A stretch of 64,000 bases of DNA, from positions 57,715-121,714 of the IMG/VR virus record IMGVR_UViG_3300037111_000040, one strand, 5' to 3'. This DNA is from a virus. The translations under genes were made by a program, and so were the position numbers. Positions 9,709 to 19,036 of this stretch are shown here, in pieces. The notes beneath the pieces are model-generated. The model searched no databases, had not been told where the DNA came from, and saw nothing but the letters and a program-made list of their open reading frames with translations. Within the stretch, counting starts at the first letter, position 1; each line of letters opens with the position of its first letter.

Positions 9709-11304
9709 ATGGCGAACGAGAGTGCATGGCAAGAAGGTTGGCAGCTTGGCGCACAGCGCGGACAAGAACGGCGCGCTCACAAGCAAGCTTTGTCCGACGC
9801 TGAGTTTCAGGAAAAGCACAACGAAATTCAGGGGATGGTGGACAACCTCCAGACCAGACTCTCGACGCTCGATCCCAGCAGCACGGAGTATCTCCAAACA
9901 CGCGACCAACTAGCGCAAGCTCTGCAGACACGCGACGAGCATTGGGGAAGCCAGACCCATCCGAACGCGCTGATGAGATTCGGAAAGATGTTGGGCAAGG
10001 ACCTCCGTTTCCCTAAGAAGCCAGCATCGGCTCCCGCTCCGCCTCCGATCTACGGACAGTCGACGATTGACGCGAACGGAGAGAAAATTCCAGCAGGCCC
10101 AGCCTACGAAATCCGCGAGCAGGGTTCACAAACGCCGGAGCAAGTTAAGGCACAGGCCGAGGCTACTCAGCTTGCCTCCGCAGGACCGCCGTCTCCAACC
10201 GAGCAAGGAGAGGCAACAGCGCAAACGGAGATCACAAGAACAAACGCTGTTAACCAAGCGACGATTGAGTGGCTCAAGAAGAATAATGCCCCACAAGAGG
10301 TAATCGATCAGGCGGTGGCGAGCCTCGCCAAGGTTCCTCTCACGAAGGGCGTGAAGGCGATAGGACAGCCTTACAAAGACTCGAATGATGGAAAATTCTA
10401 CCAGCGTTTCTTGAATCCGGACGGCACCGATTTCCGCGAAGAGGTTCCCGGATACACGCAGCCAGCAGGAAAGGCGAGTCATTCGAAGTTCGCTGAAACG
10501 GAGGCCGCATACAGACACGACTACAACATCCCTGAAGGGGAGCCTCTGACTGTGGCCGATATTCTGTTCATCAACCAGCAAACGGCGCTATCGAGTGCGG
10601 CCCCCTCCGAGAGCATCACCACCACTCTGAAGCAGGACTTAAACGGCTGGTATGTGCCGGTTACGGAAACGAATCGCCGTGTCCCCGGATTTGGGGTAAT
10701 CCTGAAGCCACCCCGTGGGCCGTTACCGGGCGAAGATGAAAATGCTCAACCCGGAGAGGGACAACCGACGCATTTGGGCGGGGTAAAGAAAAAGGCACAG
10801 GCTGCTGGCTCACCGACCGCGTCATCTGGTGCAACTCATGTCGGCAAGGCGGTTCTCCGTGGCCGCACACCGGAGTACACGGCAGCGTACAAGGACTACG
10901 AGACTGCCAAGGGATTGTCTAAAATTGCTGATCTGGTGGCACAGCATCCGGACGATGCGATCAACCAGAAGCGCCTTGCTGTTGCTCTTGAGAAAGTCAG
11001 CGCCGGAAGGTTCACGACACAGGCTCTCGACTACATCATCACATCCGGATGGGGGAACACGATTCAGCAGTGGGTCAATAATCCGACACACGGTGCTTTG
11101 CCAGCCGATATTCTCCGCCAATTGATTGACGGCGCGCATGAAAACGAAACGGCGAAGAAGCAAGTTCTCGACGACATAAACACATCGGAAAGCGAGCCCG
11201 AAGGTTCCACACCGCCGTCGTCCACGAATCCCGACCTAGATGCGATCATGAGAACCCTACAGAACGGACCATCGCAAACCGCACCTGCGCATCCGCCACA
11301 GTAA
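9709..11304 (+). CDS. Internal virion protein, 531 aa
   Basis: 531 residues, hydrophilic, rich in Gln, Glu and Ala, with helical N-terminal 90 residues and a Pro-rich linker around 110-160. It begins with the same MAN-AW-G pattern as the preceding 88-residue protein. No enzymatic motif seen. It stands in a same-strand series of growing genes that matches the internal virion (ejection) protein module of podovirus-like phages. The exact role is inferred from position. Confidence 0.5.
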   Translation: MANESAWQEGWQLGAQRGQERRAHKQALSDAEFQEKHNEIQGMVDNLQTRLSTLDPSSTEYLQTRDQLAQALQTRDEHWGSQTHPNALMRFGKMLGKDLRFPKKPASAPAPPPIYGQSTIDANGEKIPAGPAYEIREQGSQTPEQVKAQAEATQLASAGPPSPTEQGEATAQTEITRTNAVNQATIEWLKKNNAPQEVIDQAVASLAKVPLTKGVKAIGQPYKDSNDGKFYQRFLNPDGTDFREEVPGYTQPAGKASHSKFAETEAAYRHDYNIPEGEPLTVADILFINQQTALSSAAPSESITTTLKQDLNGWYVPVTETNRRVPGFGVILKPPRGPLPGEDENAQPGEGQPTHLGGVKKKAQAAGSPTASSGATHVGKAVLRGRTPEYTAAYKDYETAKGLSKIADLVAQHPDDAINQKRLAVALEKVSAGRFTTQALDYIITSGWGNTIQQWVNNPTHGALPADILRQLIDGAHENETAKKQVLDDINTSESEPEGSTPPSSTNPDLDAIMRTLQNGPSQTAPAHPPQ

Positions 11305-11306
11305 AA

Positions 11307-13853
11307 ATGGCAAACGATCTCACTTACGATCAGGCAATCGAGAAGCTCAGGAAACTCTCAGAGCCCGAGCAGAGGCTTGTCCTTGGAAAGATGTCTCCAG
11401 ATGCGCTGAAGCAAATTCGGCAAAGGCTCGAAGCTCCACAAGCGGACTTCACCGCGAATCCGAAGGGCGAGGGGCTGTACCGGATGCTCCCCTCATCGGA
11501 TCAGGGATTCACAAATATATCGGATGAGGTTCAGATTCCTTTCAGCAACGTGCAAAAGGCCATCGATGCCGGTTTCCATCTTCATCCAGACGAAGCACCG
11601 CGCTACCAAAGGGACTTCGAGCATCAAGGCGAGGGACCGACCATTCTCGAAAGGGCGAACGACAAGATTCAAAATCTCTTGCAGCCATCCACTGGGCGCA
11701 TTGGTCAGATGCCGATTGCTCCGTCTGGATTCGATGTTAACGCTATGAAAGCGGCTGGCAGAAGTCTTTACAGCGCACCGGAGTTTTTGAAGGATTTGTC
11801 AGTGGCTCTTTATGGGGCGGTGCGTCCGAGTGCTGGCGCGCAGGATGTGAACAATCTCCTCAACATGATCGATCCGACGCAAGTTCCGGACCAATTGCGT
11901 ACACAGTTCCGTGAGGACGCGAAGAAGGACCCAAAGTTGGCTGTCGACAATTTGCTGGGGAGCATCGCGGGTATGGGCATACTCGCCGCCGTCACTCACG
12001 GAGCGGCAAAAACCGTGGGGGAGGTTTACGCGAAGACGAGTATAGTTCCAGCCGAGCATTTGCGTACTGGGATCAGGGATACATTGGGCGTATCCGAAAA
12101 CACCGAGCGGACGGTTGAGAAGTTCGGCAAGGAATCCGAGGATGTGCGGAAGAAAAACGTCAATGAGACTGAGCAGAACCGAAAGGACAAGATCAAGGCC
12201 ATCAAGGACCGGCAGGAAGAGGAGGCCAAGCACCAGCAGGCAACCGACGAAGTACGGAAGCGCAACGATGCGGTCATGCGCGACCGCCAGAAGCGCGTCG
12301 ACACGCAACAAAAGTTGGACACCGCATCGAAGGAACTCGACGACAAGATCGCTAAGGCCGAGAAGGACGCGAACGCCGCTAACAATGCCGCGTGGAAGGT
12401 ATGGCGCGCCAAGGTCGCCAATGTCCAAGTGGATATGCAGACCGTGGTCGACGCGATCAAGGCACAAACGGACAAGATGAGTCCGGAGCAAGTTTCAACG
12501 TTCAAGGAAATCCTTCGCGAGACAGCGCCAGCGGAAGAGGATTTGTCCGAGCTTGACCAGACGAGAAACTCTATCGCGAAGAACGCAGGCTACGACAAAC
12601 CATACGCAGAACTTCCGCCCGACAGAAAAGCGGTCATTGACGATCAAATAAAGCGTATCGGTTTGGGCGATCTAGCCGATGAAGCCACTGGTGGTGAAGG
12701 TGGTGGCGCGACGGGCGGCGGACGCGGTCTTAAACAGATTTCCGCCAGCCGTCTCCATGGGTGGAAGACTCAGTTGGAAGATGCAGTGCGCGCCGACCGC
12801 ACTGGCAATGTGAAGTACGCCATCGGACAGGTGCTTCAGGTCGTCCGAAAGCTTGAAGAGGATGTTTCAAAAGAGGCCGGAGCCGACGATGAGTTGAAGA
12901 AAGCGCGCGCCCTCCATGGCCCCTACGTCGACACATTCCGGAACACGCAGACGACACCGGGAACCGCCGCGAACTACGTCAGGTCGAAGGTCACACCGGG
13001 CTTCACGAGGGACGCGAAGCTGGAAGACTACCTTGGAAGGGTCGGGCAATATGATCATTCGATTCCGAAGCTCGCGCAACACGTCGAAAACTTGCAAGCA
13101 GGACTGAAGGCACTTCCCAAGGATCAGCCTCTTCGCGAGCAGATCACACTTCCGCCGCCGCCGCTTGAACCAGCATCGAAGTTTGAGCCAAAACCACTCA
13201 CTCCGCATCCAGAGGTTCCCAACATTCAGGCGGAGAACGTACAGTACATCGACCGTGGATTGCGCAAGTACGGCAAGGTCGGAAGCTGGGTATTGAGAAT
13301 TGTCGTTGGCGGACTAACCACGAGGCTGGCACACGGTAATTTGAGCGAGTTCGGTGGAGAATTGCTCGTTGGACAAGTCGGTGTGACGCTACTGACAAAA
13401 GCCTTGCGCTCGCCGAGCGTCCTCGAATGGCTGGCAAGGCCGAGCGCCGAAGACATGCAGATGATCGAGAGCCTTCCGCCACAGGATGCGGACAAGCTTC
13501 GTCTATCGCTCAATCTTCTCGCCAACGAGGACAAGCTCAGAGACCCGCGCCTAAATAGCTTGCAGATCGCTCCAGCAATGGCGGCGTGGCTTGCCGGGGG
13601 AAAGGCGACACAGCAAACACCTCCAGCGCTACTCGATGTCAAGAAGCAGGGCGAACAGTTGCAAGCTCCACCCGCCCCGCCTCCGGCCCCACCGGCTGCG
13701 CCACCGCCTCCACCCGGACCGCAGGCGTCGGTAGCGGCAGCTAATTTGCAAAAGATCATCGAATCGGCTCAGGCGCTCCAAGGCGGAGGCGGACCGAAGC
13801 CCGTTTGGAGCCACGTCTACAGCGAAGAGCTTGGGAGAATAATACCCGTTTGA
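11307..13853 (+). CDS. Large internal virion protein with long coiled coil, 848 aa
   Basis: 848 residues. Residues 270-400 are a dense Lys/Glu/Asp/Gln coiled coil. A hydrophobic helical stretch (SIAGMGILAAVTHGAAKTV) lies near 215-235 and a second near 660-700. The C-terminus is Pro-rich (about residues 785-815). Ejected podovirus proteins often combine coiled coils with membrane-active helices. The last 37 bp overlap the antisense homing endonuclease gene that follows. Confidence 0.55.
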   Translation: MANDLTYDQAIEKLRKLSEPEQRLVLGKMSPDALKQIRQRLEAPQADFTANPKGEGLYRMLPSSDQGFTNISDEVQIPFSNVQKAIDAGFHLHPDEAPRYQRDFEHQGEGPTILERANDKIQNLLQPSTGRIGQMPIAPSGFDVNAMKAAGRSLYSAPEFLKDLSVALYGAVRPSAGAQDVNNLLNMIDPTQVPDQLRTQFREDAKKDPKLAVDNLLGSIAGMGILAAVTHGAAKTVGEVYAKTSIVPAEHLRTGIRDTLGVSENTERTVEKFGKESEDVRKKNVNETEQNRKDKIKAIKDRQEEEAKHQQATDEVRKRNDAVMRDRQKRVDTQQKLDTASKELDDKIAKAEKDANAANNAAWKVWRAKVANVQVDMQTVVDAIKAQTDKMSPEQVSTFKEILRETAPAEEDLSELDQTRNSIAKNAGYDKPYAELPPDRKAVIDDQIKRIGLGDLADEATGGEGGGATGGGRGLKQISASRLHGWKTQLEDAVRADRTGNVKYAIGQVLQVVRKLEEDVSKEAGADDELKKARALHGPYVDTFRNTQTTPGTAANYVRSKVTPGFTRDAKLEDYLGRVGQYDHSIPKLAQHVENLQAGLKALPKDQPLREQITLPPPPLEPASKFEPKPLTPHPEVPNIQAENVQYIDRGLRKYGKVGSWVLRIVVGGLTTRLAHGNLSEFGGELLVGQVGVTLLTKALRSPSVLEWLARPSAEDMQMIESLPPQDADKLRLSLNLLANEDKLRDPRLNSLQIAPAMAAWLAGGKATQQTPPALLDVKKQGEQLQAPPAPPPAPPAAPPPPPGPQASVAAANLQKIIESAQALQGGGGPKPVWSHVYSEELGRIIPV

Positions 13854-14728
13854 TCTTCAAACAGCGGCAAGTCTGCTAGATCATCTTCTCTGCAACGCTT
13901 GTGCCTGTTTAGATATGCAAGCGCGCGTCTCGCGAGCTTCGGGTATTTCTCAAATCTCTCAATCCACGTATTGCAAAGTACACAAAGCAAACCACGGCGG
14001 CATTTGTCGCATGACCGACCGGGTTTACAGCAATTATGATCGTGGTCGATAGAAAATCTTCCGGTTGGATACCTACTGTCAGGCGACCCGCAAATAGCGC
14101 ACACTCCACCTTGAGCGGCGAGGGTCTTTTCGTACCACTCTAAATCTACTCCACGACTTTTCAGTCTGTTTTTTCTGTCCCATGTTGCAACATCTTGATT
14201 ATTCATTCTTTTACTCCTTGCTTTAGAGGCTATCGCCCCCTTATTTCTGAGATAAGAGTTTGAACATATACGCTTTCTGTATTCGGGGTCTTCCTCCAAT
14301 TTTTTCAGCAGCCATAATCGCTTATGTCCCCTATTTTTATTTTCTGATTTCCTTTTTATCTCCTTGACGTGATCGGCGTCTTTCTCATACTGCCTCTGCT
14401 GATAGGATCGCCCGCATTGCTTACATCGCGAGGCACGACCGTAGAGGCCGCTTTTTGATCTTGAATAGTTGCCCAACGGCTGAGGCACCCCATTAAATGA
14501 GCAGGTGCAAGAAGAGCATATTTTTGATTCTGGTCTGACGATCTCGCGTTTCGGATGCTTCTCTCTGTAGCTTGCTTTCTTGTCAGAGTACGTGCATATT
14601 TTGCATTTATACTTTCGCCCATGCGGCTCTCCTCGATCAACATGGAATTCCTCCAGTATTTTCGGGATACGGCATTTGCAGCAAACCCGCTTTATGCTTT
14701 CTGGTATATTTTCTTCGTGGGGTGTCAT
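13817..14728 (-). CDS. Endonuclease VII-type homing endonuclease, 303 aa
   Basis: 303 residues. Residues 1-110 contain several CxxC pairs (zinc ribbons such as CCKCRIPKI and CSSCTCSF). The C-terminal part has the recombination endonuclease VII signature: CAICG, FSIDHDHNCC, CDKCRRGLLCVLCN. The Asp-His-Asp-His-N core is complete, so it is probably active. It lies antisense between two large virion genes and overlaps both ends, the usual position for a free-standing homing gene. Confidence 0.85.
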   Translation of the reverse strand: MTPHEENIPESIKRVCCKCRIPKILEEFHVDRGEPHGRKYKCKICTYSDKKASYREKHPKREIVRPESKICSSCTCSFNGVPQPLGNYSRSKSGLYGRASRCKQCGRSYQQRQYEKDADHVKEIKRKSENKNRGHKRLWLLKKLEEDPEYRKRICSNSYLRNKGAIASKARSKRMNNQDVATWDRKNRLKSRGVDLEWYEKTLAAQGGVCAICGSPDSRYPTGRFSIDHDHNCCKPGRSCDKCRRGLLCVLCNTWIERFEKYPKLARRALAYLNRHKRCREDDLADLPLFEDQTGIILPSSSL

Positions 14729-14813
14729 CGGAAACCTCTTTTCCGGTTGGCGTGAGCCGGGTGCGCAAACACCTGACGCCCCGATTATACTCCGTAAATC
14801 GTTGAATTTCGTC

Positions 14814-14819
14814 TATAAT
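14814..14819 (+). promoter_or_regulatory. TATAAT -10 element abutting a GTG start
   Basis: A perfect TATAAT lies six bases before the GTG at 14826. No -35 match is seen at 16-18 bp. If used, transcription would start at or next to the GTG, giving a leaderless message, which fits the absence of a ribosome site there. Confidence 0.4.
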
Positions 14820-14825
14820 CGTGCC

Positions 14826-17800
14826 GTGCCTGCACAACACAAACTCGTCAAGGTGGACGATTCGATCATCGCCTTTCCGGCCACTCTGCCCGACGAAGAC
14901 GTTGCTGCGGTCATCAAAAAATTCAAGCAATCGAAGCCGACAAAAGACAAATCTCTGAGCCAGTCTCCGTTGCCATCTTCCGCTGGCGTGATGACGGAAG
15001 AGTCGGAGCACGCGCGCCAGTTGGCCCCGGCGCAACCTGTAGGCTCCGCCATCCCGGATTGGCTTACGCAGCCGATCCCACAAACGGCTGACAGGATCAA
15101 CAAAGCATTCAACCTGATGCTCGGATTTCCGGGTGGCGTCACTCCAGCCGAAGCCGAAATCAACGAGCGCAACAGAAAAGCCAACGAGGCGTTCGACAAA
15201 GCATTCCCGCTGACTGGCGGCGCGATGATGGGCGCGCATAATTTTGCAGAGGGACTGCTGACGCCAGCGAACCTCATGCTGATGCTCACGGCTCCGGAAT
15301 CGAAGCTCCTGAGCGCCTTCTTCGCGACGCAGGCCATGAGGGGATCGTATCGCGACGCGAAGGAAGCGGAAAAGGATTTTAAGGAAGGGAAGAACAAAGA
15401 AGCGGCTCAGTACATTACGCAATCGCTGCTCGGTTTGGGAGTGGCTGGTCTCGCGGGCTCGCACGCCGTGCGTGGAACGGCGGTCGACACAAGCGCGCTT
15501 TTCCCAGAGGGACCGAAGACCATCGAAGGTGAGTTTGAGCGCGCCGGAGAGCATGAAATCGTTCCGCAATCGACCGGAGTCAGATCGGTTGTTGACGCGA
15601 TGGCGAAGATGAAGAGAGCCGAGCCTCCGTCGCTGCCGGAAGTGAAGGCTGAGGCAAACAAGCTTGCGGTTGCACCGAAAACAATCGGCCCGAAGGAAGC
15701 GGAGGTAAAGCGGCCTTCGTTCAAGGAACCAGATTTGTCAACAGCGGAAGTAGTGTTCTCCGCCAACAAATCACCGGACCGTCTCTATCGCGGCACGAAT
15801 GGCGAAGAAGAACTTGGAAATATACTCGCGTCGAAGAGCATAGCCTCCACTTCTGAAACGGCATCGCGCTTAGGAAAGAGCGGACATCAAGGGTTGACAT
15901 TTTTCTCTGATCGTCCGAATGTCGCGACGAGCTACGTTCACGACGGGGGCTATGTGATTGAATTAGATGCATCGAAAGTCCCAGAAACTTCAGGACATGG
16001 CGCTGGGGAAATAGCAACTAACAAGCCAACTTCGCTCGATGCGGTCACTCGCATTTTCAAGATCGGCAAGGACGAGAATGGATACCACGCTATCGACGTT
16101 ACAAAACAAGTTCTTCCGCAATTAGGCGGCGGGAAAATTCGGAGCGCCACACCAGAGGGCATCAGGGAAGAAACGCAACATGTCATTGGCGGTAAGCAGG
16201 ATTCCATTCATCCACTGGAAGTTGTGAACACTGCGATGCTGGCGCTCGGTAAGAACAATAAGGTTTCTAGGATCGTTATTCAGTCGATCCCCGTCGATGT
16301 GGTGGATGTGCTTGCCAAGAACGGCTTCACTACCAAACAACTTTTTAGCCAGTATGATGTGGTCAGCAACGCTCTTCCCGTCGATGACCGAGCGACGGTA
16401 GCCAGAGGGCTTTCGAGTGCTCTTCAATTGGCTGGCACACGCTTTAGAGCAGCACTTGATGGGGTACTTCCTCCGAATCCTACAGGTAGAGACAAGGAAT
16501 TCTTGGCCGCAGTTCGCGCAGTTAAGGCGAACCCTAGCGTCCTTGGGGCTTTTGCGCCCTTTGTTAGCAGCACTGATCTTAGCGGCGATCTTGGCCTTGG
16601 CGGCGGGGTCTTGGGAAATGGCGAGTTGGGCGCAGGAAACGGAGCACCATCGGCCCCAATTCTTGGCGGCGTTGATCTGGCTCGGGTATCTCCAGAACTC
16701 AGCCCCGCACAACTCGCAGAATCTTTGAACAGGCATGGACAGATCATAGCGAAAAATGGTCCAACTGAATCCGTCGAAGATAAAAATAACAGGCCGTTCG
16801 CGTTGTTCAAGCTGCTCTACAAACCGCAGCCCGCAAGCGAAGTCGAGATCGCCAGAGAGGAAATGGCGCTCTACGAAGTGCAACGTATGCTTGATCAGAT
16901 TCCACCGCCAGCGGACCCTGTCTCCACAAGCACGCCGGAGCAGATTGAGAAGTGGGGTGCTGAATATAAGGCGTGGGCACAGAAGGCGGCTCCCTCTCTT
17001 GAGCGGTACAAGGAGATCGCCCAACGCATTGGGGAACTGAAGAACAAAGAAATCGGCGAGATTCGCAAGCTTCCCGATGGAAACAGAGTTCTCTACCTGA
17101 ACCGTGGCGGACTTAAGGCTCTCTACCACGGTTTGATGGGTGGACCGCCGCCGAAGAATTACGGCCTCAGCGGACTCTCGCTCGATGTTTCAGACATCAA
17201 GGCGATCACAAACAATCTCGCGTTGCTGAAGCCACTGCTCCACGGCGAACTGACGCAGATGATGCTCAGGGGCATGGACAAGAATGGCCTGACAATCTCT
17301 ATGATGCCGAGGAAGGGAGAGAGTCTGAGTGAGGCGCTCGCCACATTGCGCGAGGAATTGAACCATGGCTGGCAAAGGCGATTCGCGGACGCAGCAGGAA
17401 ACCATCTTTCTCCGGAACACTTTGCGAATTTGAACGTCGCGATGCCGAAGACGATGAGCGATTATCTCGGCACCAACTATCCAGAGATCAAGAACGACGG
17501 AAGTGAAGTGATGAACCGCAGGCGTGTCCTTGAAGCGTCTTCCAAGATGCTTTCTGAGTCCCCAAGAAGTTTGGGCTTGACGGACGACGAGTGGGCCGCA
17601 TATCTCTTTCAGTATTTCCACGCTGTCGAAGCAGAGCACGGAGACAAGGCGCTCAACGAGCTTCTCCACATCACCGCATTAGCAAAGGAAGTGAAAAATG
17701 TCTACTTCTCGACCACAGACCGATTCCCCGGAGTCCAAGAAAATGCGAGAGGCATGGGAGGCGTACAAAAAGGACGGCCTCAAGGGGCTGAGGGAACTGG

Positions 17801-18716
17801 CCCGCCAGCGCAACGCGGAGGAGCGGAAGGAGTCGGCCTAGAAAAGGTCAAGCGCGAAGCTGAGGCTCTGCAACCTGCCGCTGCGAGGACGGATACTCCC
17901 GAATTCAAGACGTGGTTCAAAGAATCGAAGGTGACCGACGAAAGTGGGAAGCCTAAGCCCGTGTTCCACTCCGGATGGTTCGACGAAAAAGAGGACCCCG
18001 TTCCGGACATCGGAGAAAACGGATTTCATTTTGGAACACGAGATGCGGCTCAGTCGAGGAACGGCGGGAAGCTTGTCGATGACTTTATCCGTGAGGGCAA
18101 GGTCGAACAATACGAAAACGAAGACGGAAAGATGGTATGGGGATGGTCGTCGGGGAGTGAGGAATCTTACGACTTTGACGAAGAGGGGTTTGAAACGGAG
18201 GCTGCAGCGAGACGCGATCTTGAGCAACGCGCAACCGAGCAAGAAGTTGACGAAGATATGCCTCTCACGGAAGCATATCTTTCAATTCAAAATCCAAAAC
18301 GCGTAAAGGATCAGGAAGACGATTGGGCTCCTGCTGTTGCGAAAGCAAAGCGCGAAGGCTATGACGGCATTGTTTATCGGAACGAGTTTGAAGACAAAGG
18401 CACCGACTCGTATATCGCCTTTTACCCCGAGCAGATAAAATCTGTAAAAAATGAGGGCGCACACGATCCTTCGAACCCCAACATCCTCAAGAGCGTGAAG
18501 AGGGCGGCGGAGAAGCTGAAGCCGCCAACAGACCTGTCACAGAAGGCGACGGAGTGGGCAACGAAGCATATGCACGATTCGACGCCTGCGGCTAACAAGG
18601 AATTCGGCAAGTTCTACGCTGAGAAGTTTCCCGATGGCGAAACTCCGATGGGAAGGGCGTGGATGAAGTTCCACGGCTTTGGCTCGGTGAAACCCGGACA
18701 ACAGTTTGGACAATAG
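14826..18716 (+). CDS. Polyvalent ejected protein with ADP-ribosyltransferase-like domains
   Basis: GTG 14826 is chosen because the following sequence (HKLVKVDDSIIAFPATLPDEDV) is the usual N-terminus of large phage internal proteins and the upstream part lies inside the antisense homing gene; this gives 1296 residues. A hydrophobic helical segment (LGLGVAGLAGSHAVRG) lies near residue 200. An ART-like stretch starts at LYRGTNGEEE (near 318) and continues with GLTFFSDRP. A second, clearer ART-PolyVal-like domain near the C-terminus reads GFHFGTRDAA, AYLSIQNPKRV, GYDGIVYRNE and YPEQIKSVKN. An EELNHGWQRR helix near residue 845 recalls a metalloprotease HELxH. Known ART domains transfer ADP-ribose to host proteins. 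An antisense HNH gene is nested inside this frame. Confidence 0.65.
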   Translation: MPAQHKLVKVDDSIIAFPATLPDEDVAAVIKKFKQSKPTKDKSLSQSPLPSSAGVMTEESEHARQLAPAQPVGSAIPDWLTQPIPQTADRINKAFNLMLGFPGGVTPAEAEINERNRKANEAFDKAFPLTGGAMMGAHNFAEGLLTPANLMLMLTAPESKLLSAFFATQAMRGSYRDAKEAEKDFKEGKNKEAAQYITQSLLGLGVAGLAGSHAVRGTAVDTSALFPEGPKTIEGEFERAGEHEIVPQSTGVRSVVDAMAKMKRAEPPSLPEVKAEANKLAVAPKTIGPKEAEVKRPSFKEPDLSTAEVVFSANKSPDRLYRGTNGEEELGNILASKSIASTSETASRLGKSGHQGLTFFSDRPNVATSYVHDGGYVIELDASKVPETSGHGAGEIATNKPTSLDAVTRIFKIGKDENGYHAIDVTKQVLPQLGGGKIRSATPEGIREETQHVIGGKQDSIHPLEVVNTAMLALGKNNKVSRIVIQSIPVDVVDVLAKNGFTTKQLFSQYDVVSNALPVDDRATVARGLSSALQLAGTRFRAALDGVLPPNPTGRDKEFLAAVRAVKANPSVLGAFAPFVSSTDLSGDLGLGGGVLGNGELGAGNGAPSAPILGGVDLARVSPELSPAQLAESLNRHGQIIAKNGPTESVEDKNNRPFALFKLLYKPQPASEVEIAREEMALYEVQRMLDQIPPPADPVSTSTPEQIEKWGAEYKAWAQKAAPSLERYKEIAQRIGELKNKEIGEIRKLPDGNRVLYLNRGGLKALYHGLMGGPPPKNYGLSGLSLDVSDIKAITNNLALLKPLLHGELTQMMLRGMDKNGLTISMMPRKGESLSEALATLREELNHGWQRRFADAAGNHLSPEHFANLNVAMPKTMSDYLGTNYPEIKNDGSEVMNRRRVLEASSKMLSESPRSLGLTDDEWAAYLFQYFHAVEAEHGDKALNELLHITALAKEVKNVYFSTTDRFPGVQENARGMGGVQKGRPQGAEGTGPPAQRGGAEGVGLEKVKREAEALQPAAARTDTPEFKTWFKESKVTDESGKPKPVFHSGWFDEKEDPVPDIGENGFHFGTRDAAQSRNGGKLVDDFIREGKVEQYENEDGKMVWGWSSGSEESYDFDEEGFETEAAARRDLEQRATEQEVDEDMPLTEAYLSIQNPKRVKDQEDDWAPAVAKAKREGYDGIVYRNEFEDKGTDSYIAFYPEQIKSVKNEGAHDPSNPNILKSVKRAAEKLKPPTDLSQKATEWATKHMHDSTPAANKEFGKFYAEKFPDGETPMGRAWMKFHGFGSVKPGQQFGQ
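16122..16736 (-). CDS. HNH homing endonuclease nested antisense in the polyvalent gene
   Basis: On the minus strand an ATG at 16736 opens a 204-residue frame with two CxxC zinc pairs (CELCG, CANCGQEF with CCSKACAS) followed by HNH signature residues: GKHIHHIDGDRLNN, then NLIVLTERQHRSVH. These residues are too well ordered to be chance. The opposite strand in this stretch translates to low-complexity Gly/Ala/Leu sequence, as expected of antisense noise. The gene therefore seems inserted into the polyvalent protein gene while leaving its frame open. The last 25 residues may be read-on. Confidence 0.7.
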   Translation of the reverse strand: MPVQRFCELCGAEFWRYPSQINAAKNWGRWCSVSCAQLAISQDPAAKAKIAAKISAANKGRKSPKDARVRLNCANCGQEFLVSTCRIRRKYPIKCCSKACASQLKSTRKPSGYRRSVIDGKSVADHIILAKKLFGSEAVLGKHIHHIDGDRLNNDPRNLIVLTERQHRSVHNFQWMNGILLTANDMLRFFPDALWCGAPNFPAA

Positions 18717-18732
18717 GTGGTAAATTGAAGCC

Positions 18733-18972
18733 ATGCTGATTCAGATTCTCGACGAACTTTGGCTGGACATCTGGGCGGTAACCGCCATCAAGAAAATCGA
18801 CGAAAAAAGCTGTGCGTTGTGGCTTACCGGTCAATCCGGGGAGGAGGGGCTCGTGTTGGACTATCCAGCAGAGGAAGTTGCTCAAGCGATCAACGACGAA
18901 CGCGAGAAAGATGGCGAAGAGCCGGAAGAAGAGAAGAACGCGGAGCCGGAAGAGGACGACGAGGAAGAGTGA
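18733..18972 (+). CDS. Small acidic conserved phage protein, 79 aa
   Basis: 79 residues. The first 55 are ordered (ILDELWLDIWAVTAIKKID, CALWLTGQSGEEG, LDYPAEEVAQAI), and the tail is almost all Glu/Asp. It begins 14 bp after the polyvalent gene. The GQSxxxGxxLDYPxxEV pattern recurs in small phage proteins of unknown function. A cytosolic role is likely because there is no signal or membrane helix. Confidence 0.5.
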   Translation: MLIQILDELWLDIWAVTAIKKIDEKSCALWLTGQSGEEGLVLDYPAEEVAQAINDEREKDGEEPEEEKNAEPEEDDEEE

Positions 18973-19036
18973 GCTATAGTAGGGCCAGCGGTGTTTGAGC
19001 ACCGGCCTTGCGGCCCAATCGTCGAAGGAGGACGAT

